Below, in pieces: positions 6,553 through 8,060 of a stretch of DNA of 8,060 bases (the first letter of the stretch is position 1; each line of letters opens with the position of its first letter). The stretch comes from Ignavibacteriaceae bacterium (lineage in GTDB: Bacteria; Bacteroidota; Ignavibacteria; Ignavibacteriales; Ignavibacteriaceae). The DNA lies in the NCBI GenBank assembly GCA_026193755.1, contig JAPHUI010000038.1:1-8060 (forward strand). The letters run 5' to 3'. Under the pieces are notes generated by a model, which was not told the origin of the DNA, searched no databases, and saw only the letters and a list, made by a program, of their open reading frames with translations. Made by a program: the position numbers and the translations under genes.

Positions 6553-7917
6553 TTGGAATTTAAAAACAGCATAATAGAACAGATAGGCAATACACCACTT
6601 ATAAAACTTAATAGGATAAATAAAGGTTTAAAGCCGCAGATATTTGCAAAGCTGGAATCTGCAAACCCGGGCGGAAGTGTTAAAGACCGTATTGGATTTA
6701 ATATGATTGCTGATGCCGAAAAAAGAGGAGAATTAAAACCGGGCGGAACAATTATAGAAGCAACAAGTGGGAACACTGGAATTGGTTTGGCAATTACTGC
6801 AGCCGTTAAAGGATATAAATGTGTTTTTGTTGTTACATCAAAAGTCAGCCACGAAAAAATAAATTATCTAAAAGCTCTCGGAGCGGAAGTTATCGTTGTT
6901 TCCAATCTTGCTGAACCGGAAGATCCCGAGTATTACGTAAATGTTGCAAAACGTTTGCATAAAGAAATACCGAATTCTTTCTTTGCTTATCAATATTCAA
7001 ATCCGTCCAATCCTGAAATTCATTATAAAACAACCGGACCGGAAATCTGGCGACAGACAGACGGAAAAATTACTCATTTCGTTTCCAGCATCGGAACAGG
7101 CGGTACCATTAGCGGAACAGGAAAATTTCTGAAAGAAAAAAATCCAAACATTCAGGTAATCGGTGCTGATCCTCTTGGCTCGATCTTCAAACGTTACAAA
7201 GAAACGGGTGAAATAATTAAAGGAACTCCTTATTTAGTTGAAGGAATTGGTCAGGATTGCTTGCCCGAAAATGTCCACTTCCAGTATATAGATGAAATAA
7301 TAAACATAAGCGATAAAGACTCATTTGCTGCAGCAAGAAGATTGACAAAAGAAGAAGGAATTTTCTGCGGAGGAAGTACCGGCACAATCGTTCACGTTAC
7401 TTTGGAGATTGCAAAAAAGTGTACTAAAGATGATGTAATCGTTTTTATAGTCTGCGATACCGGTGAAAGATATTTATCTAAAGTCCATAATGAGGAATGG
7501 CTGAGATTAAACAGAATGCTCGATACAGAAATGAGAACTCTACGCGATATTTCTGACAGGAAAAAGGCTGCAGGTATTGAAGAGATTGTTTCCGTAAAAG
7601 AAGATGACAAAGTAAAGGATGTACTTGATCTGATTGCAAAAACAGGTTATACTCAAATTCCTGTACTCAAAGGGAAGCAATCAATTGGTGCAATTAGAGA
7701 AAATCAGTTACTTTCAAAGATGGTTGATAATCCCTTGCTTTATAATTCTTTAATTAAAGATGTGATGGAAGAGAGTTTCCCAATTCTCGATGCGAAATCA
7801 GATACTAAAATAGTGAAAGAAACACTAAAAGATCATCTTGCTGTACTTGTTAGTGATTTTGGACTTGTGACTGATATTATCACCAGATATCATTTAATTA
7901 ACTTGGATAGTAAATAG
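6553..7917 (+). CDS. Cystathionine beta-synthase with C-terminal CBS-domain pair
   Basis: This 454-residue cytoplasmic PLP enzyme condenses L-serine and homocysteine to cystathionine, the first step of transsulfuration. The fold-type II core shows the PLP lysine K44 in GGSVKDRIG, the substrate loop TSGNTG (71-76), the phosphate-binding GTGGT (181-185) and GGSTG (273-277). Residues in GIGQD (231-235) and the EVIVVSN-to-QYSNPSNP stretch resemble animal cystathionine beta-synthases more than CysK or CysM cysteine synthases. Residues from about 345 to 450 form two CBS motifs, a possible adenosyl-ligand sensor. There is no heme-binding N-terminal extension. The start is TTG: an in-frame TGA lies at 6541-6543 and the first in-frame ATG is codon 51, inside the catalytic domain. 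An ATG at 6540 opens a seven-codon ORF in another frame. Cysteine synthase is the alternative assignment. No cystathionine gamma-lyase gene is in view. Confidence 0.9.
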   Translation: MEFKNSIIEQIGNTPLIKLNRINKGLKPQIFAKLESANPGGSVKDRIGFNMIADAEKRGELKPGGTIIEATSGNTGIGLAITAAVKGYKCVFVVTSKVSHEKINYLKALGAEVIVVSNLAEPEDPEYYVNVAKRLHKEIPNSFFAYQYSNPSNPEIHYKTTGPEIWRQTDGKITHFVSSIGTGGTISGTGKFLKEKNPNIQVIGADPLGSIFKRYKETGEIIKGTPYLVEGIGQDCLPENVHFQYIDEIINISDKDSFAAARRLTKEEGIFCGGSTGTIVHVTLEIAKKCTKDDVIVFIVCDTGERYLSKVHNEEWLRLNRMLDTEMRTLRDISDRKKAAGIEEIVSVKEDDKVKDVLDLIAKTGYTQIPVLKGKQSIGAIRENQLLSKMVDNPLLYNSLIKDVMEESFPILDAKSDTKIVKETLKDHLAVLVSDFGLVTDIITRYHLINLDSK

Positions 7918-7920
7918 TTC

Positions 7921-7945
7921 TGTCATGCGAGCGAAGTAATCCCTT
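7921..7945. repeat. Degenerate copy of a dispersed GTCAT-GCGAGCGAAG-type repeat
   Basis: TGTCATGCGAGCGAAGTAAT followed by CCCTT begins three bases after the cystathionine beta-synthase stop. It resembles the widespread intergenic repeat of the type GTCATTGCGAGCGAAGCGAAGCAATCTC, with bases missing in the middle. That repeat is often found with the CCCTGAA/TTCAGGG family seen inside the R-M gene. Recognition is from memory. It has no coding frame and no terminator shape here. Confidence 0.45.
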
Positions 7946-7975
7946 GAATATAGAATAATGATGAAGGAATTTCGA

Positions 7976-8059
7976 ATGATGAATGAAAAACAAAAAAGAA
8001 AATTTGATCTTGAAGAAAGACTGATTGATTTTGCAGTTTTAATTATTTCAATTTCATAA
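7976..8059 (+). pseudogene. Start of a four-helix-bundle (23S rRNA intervening-protein family) gene, stopped after 27 codons
   Basis: The reading frame gives MMNEKQKRKFDLEERLIDFA followed by VLIISIS and a TAA at 8057-8059. The block KFDLEERLIDFAV is the characteristic N-terminus of the four-helix-bundle family (about 115-130 residues) found in 23S rRNA intervening sequences and as free genes in FCB bacteria. Family members continue with a charged first helix (AVRII-x-x-V/A-x-x-LP), so the stop falls inside helix 1. AAGGA (7964-7968) is a good Shine-Dalgarno site seven bases before the ATG at 7976; in-frame ATGs at 7958, 7961 and 7979 are alternatives. Either the gene is broken by a nonsense or frameshift change, or a frame shift at the window edge restores it; the downstream sequence is not available. 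The biochemical role of the family is unknown. Confidence 0.6.
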
Positions 8060-8060
8060 A

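Noticed and set aside
6498..6776. Minus-strand 92-codon ORF over the start of the cystathionine beta-synthase
   Set aside because: Antisense to the conserved PLP-lysine region of the enzyme.
1..8060. CRISPR array, tRNA, rRNA or riboswitch
   Set aside because: Looked for regularly spaced direct repeats, tRNA-like cloverleaf ends and conserved leader structures in the non-coding gaps; none were seen.

Overview
The window is an ordinary-looking stretch of an AT-rich bacterial chromosome. Three things point to the Bacteroidota/Ignavibacteriota (FCB) group: gene starts mostly without strong Shine-Dalgarno sites, a good match to the Bacteroidota-type promoter (TTG, about 20 bp, TAnnTTTG) upstream of the large restriction-modification gene, and small dispersed palindromic repeats plus a four-helix-bundle (23S rRNA intervening-protein family) fragment. 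This placement is an inference from sequence style; no rRNA or other marker gene is present.

Layout from left to right: (1) the 3' end of fmt (methionyl-tRNA formyltransferase) on the + strand, then a 90-bp convergent spacer holding two inverted repeats. (2) A minus-strand pair that reads as one operon: an ABC exporter half-transporter followed after 18 nt by a small single-domain cupin. (3) A minus-strand YdeI/OmpD-associated-family protein. (4) A 1031-residue single-chain restriction-modification enzyme, also minus strand, 58 nt upstream of the YdeI-family gene, with a palindromic stem-loop between them. (5) A 161-bp divergent promoter region. (6) A plus-strand cystathionine beta-synthase with a C-terminal CBS-domain pair. 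(7) A short spacer with a degenerate dispersed repeat, then the start of a four-helix-bundle gene that hits a stop after 27 codons, close to the window edge.

Functionally these are mostly independent units: translation initiation (fmt), export (ABC), a metal-binding cupin of unknown substrate, transsulfuration (CBS) and DNA restriction/methylation. The accessory part is the restriction-modification gene. It joins a PD-(D/E)xK nuclease-like N-terminus, an N6-adenine methyltransferase and a type ISP-like specificity region in one polypeptide, and I see no helicase domain. Its C-terminal region carries an in-frame copy of a dispersed palindromic repeat, and its middle is clearly more AT-rich than its methyltransferase half.

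I did not find a convincing new multi-gene system here. The points most worth checking are the repeat inside the restriction-modification gene, the paired TTG starts flanking the divergent promoter region, and the broken four-helix-bundle gene.
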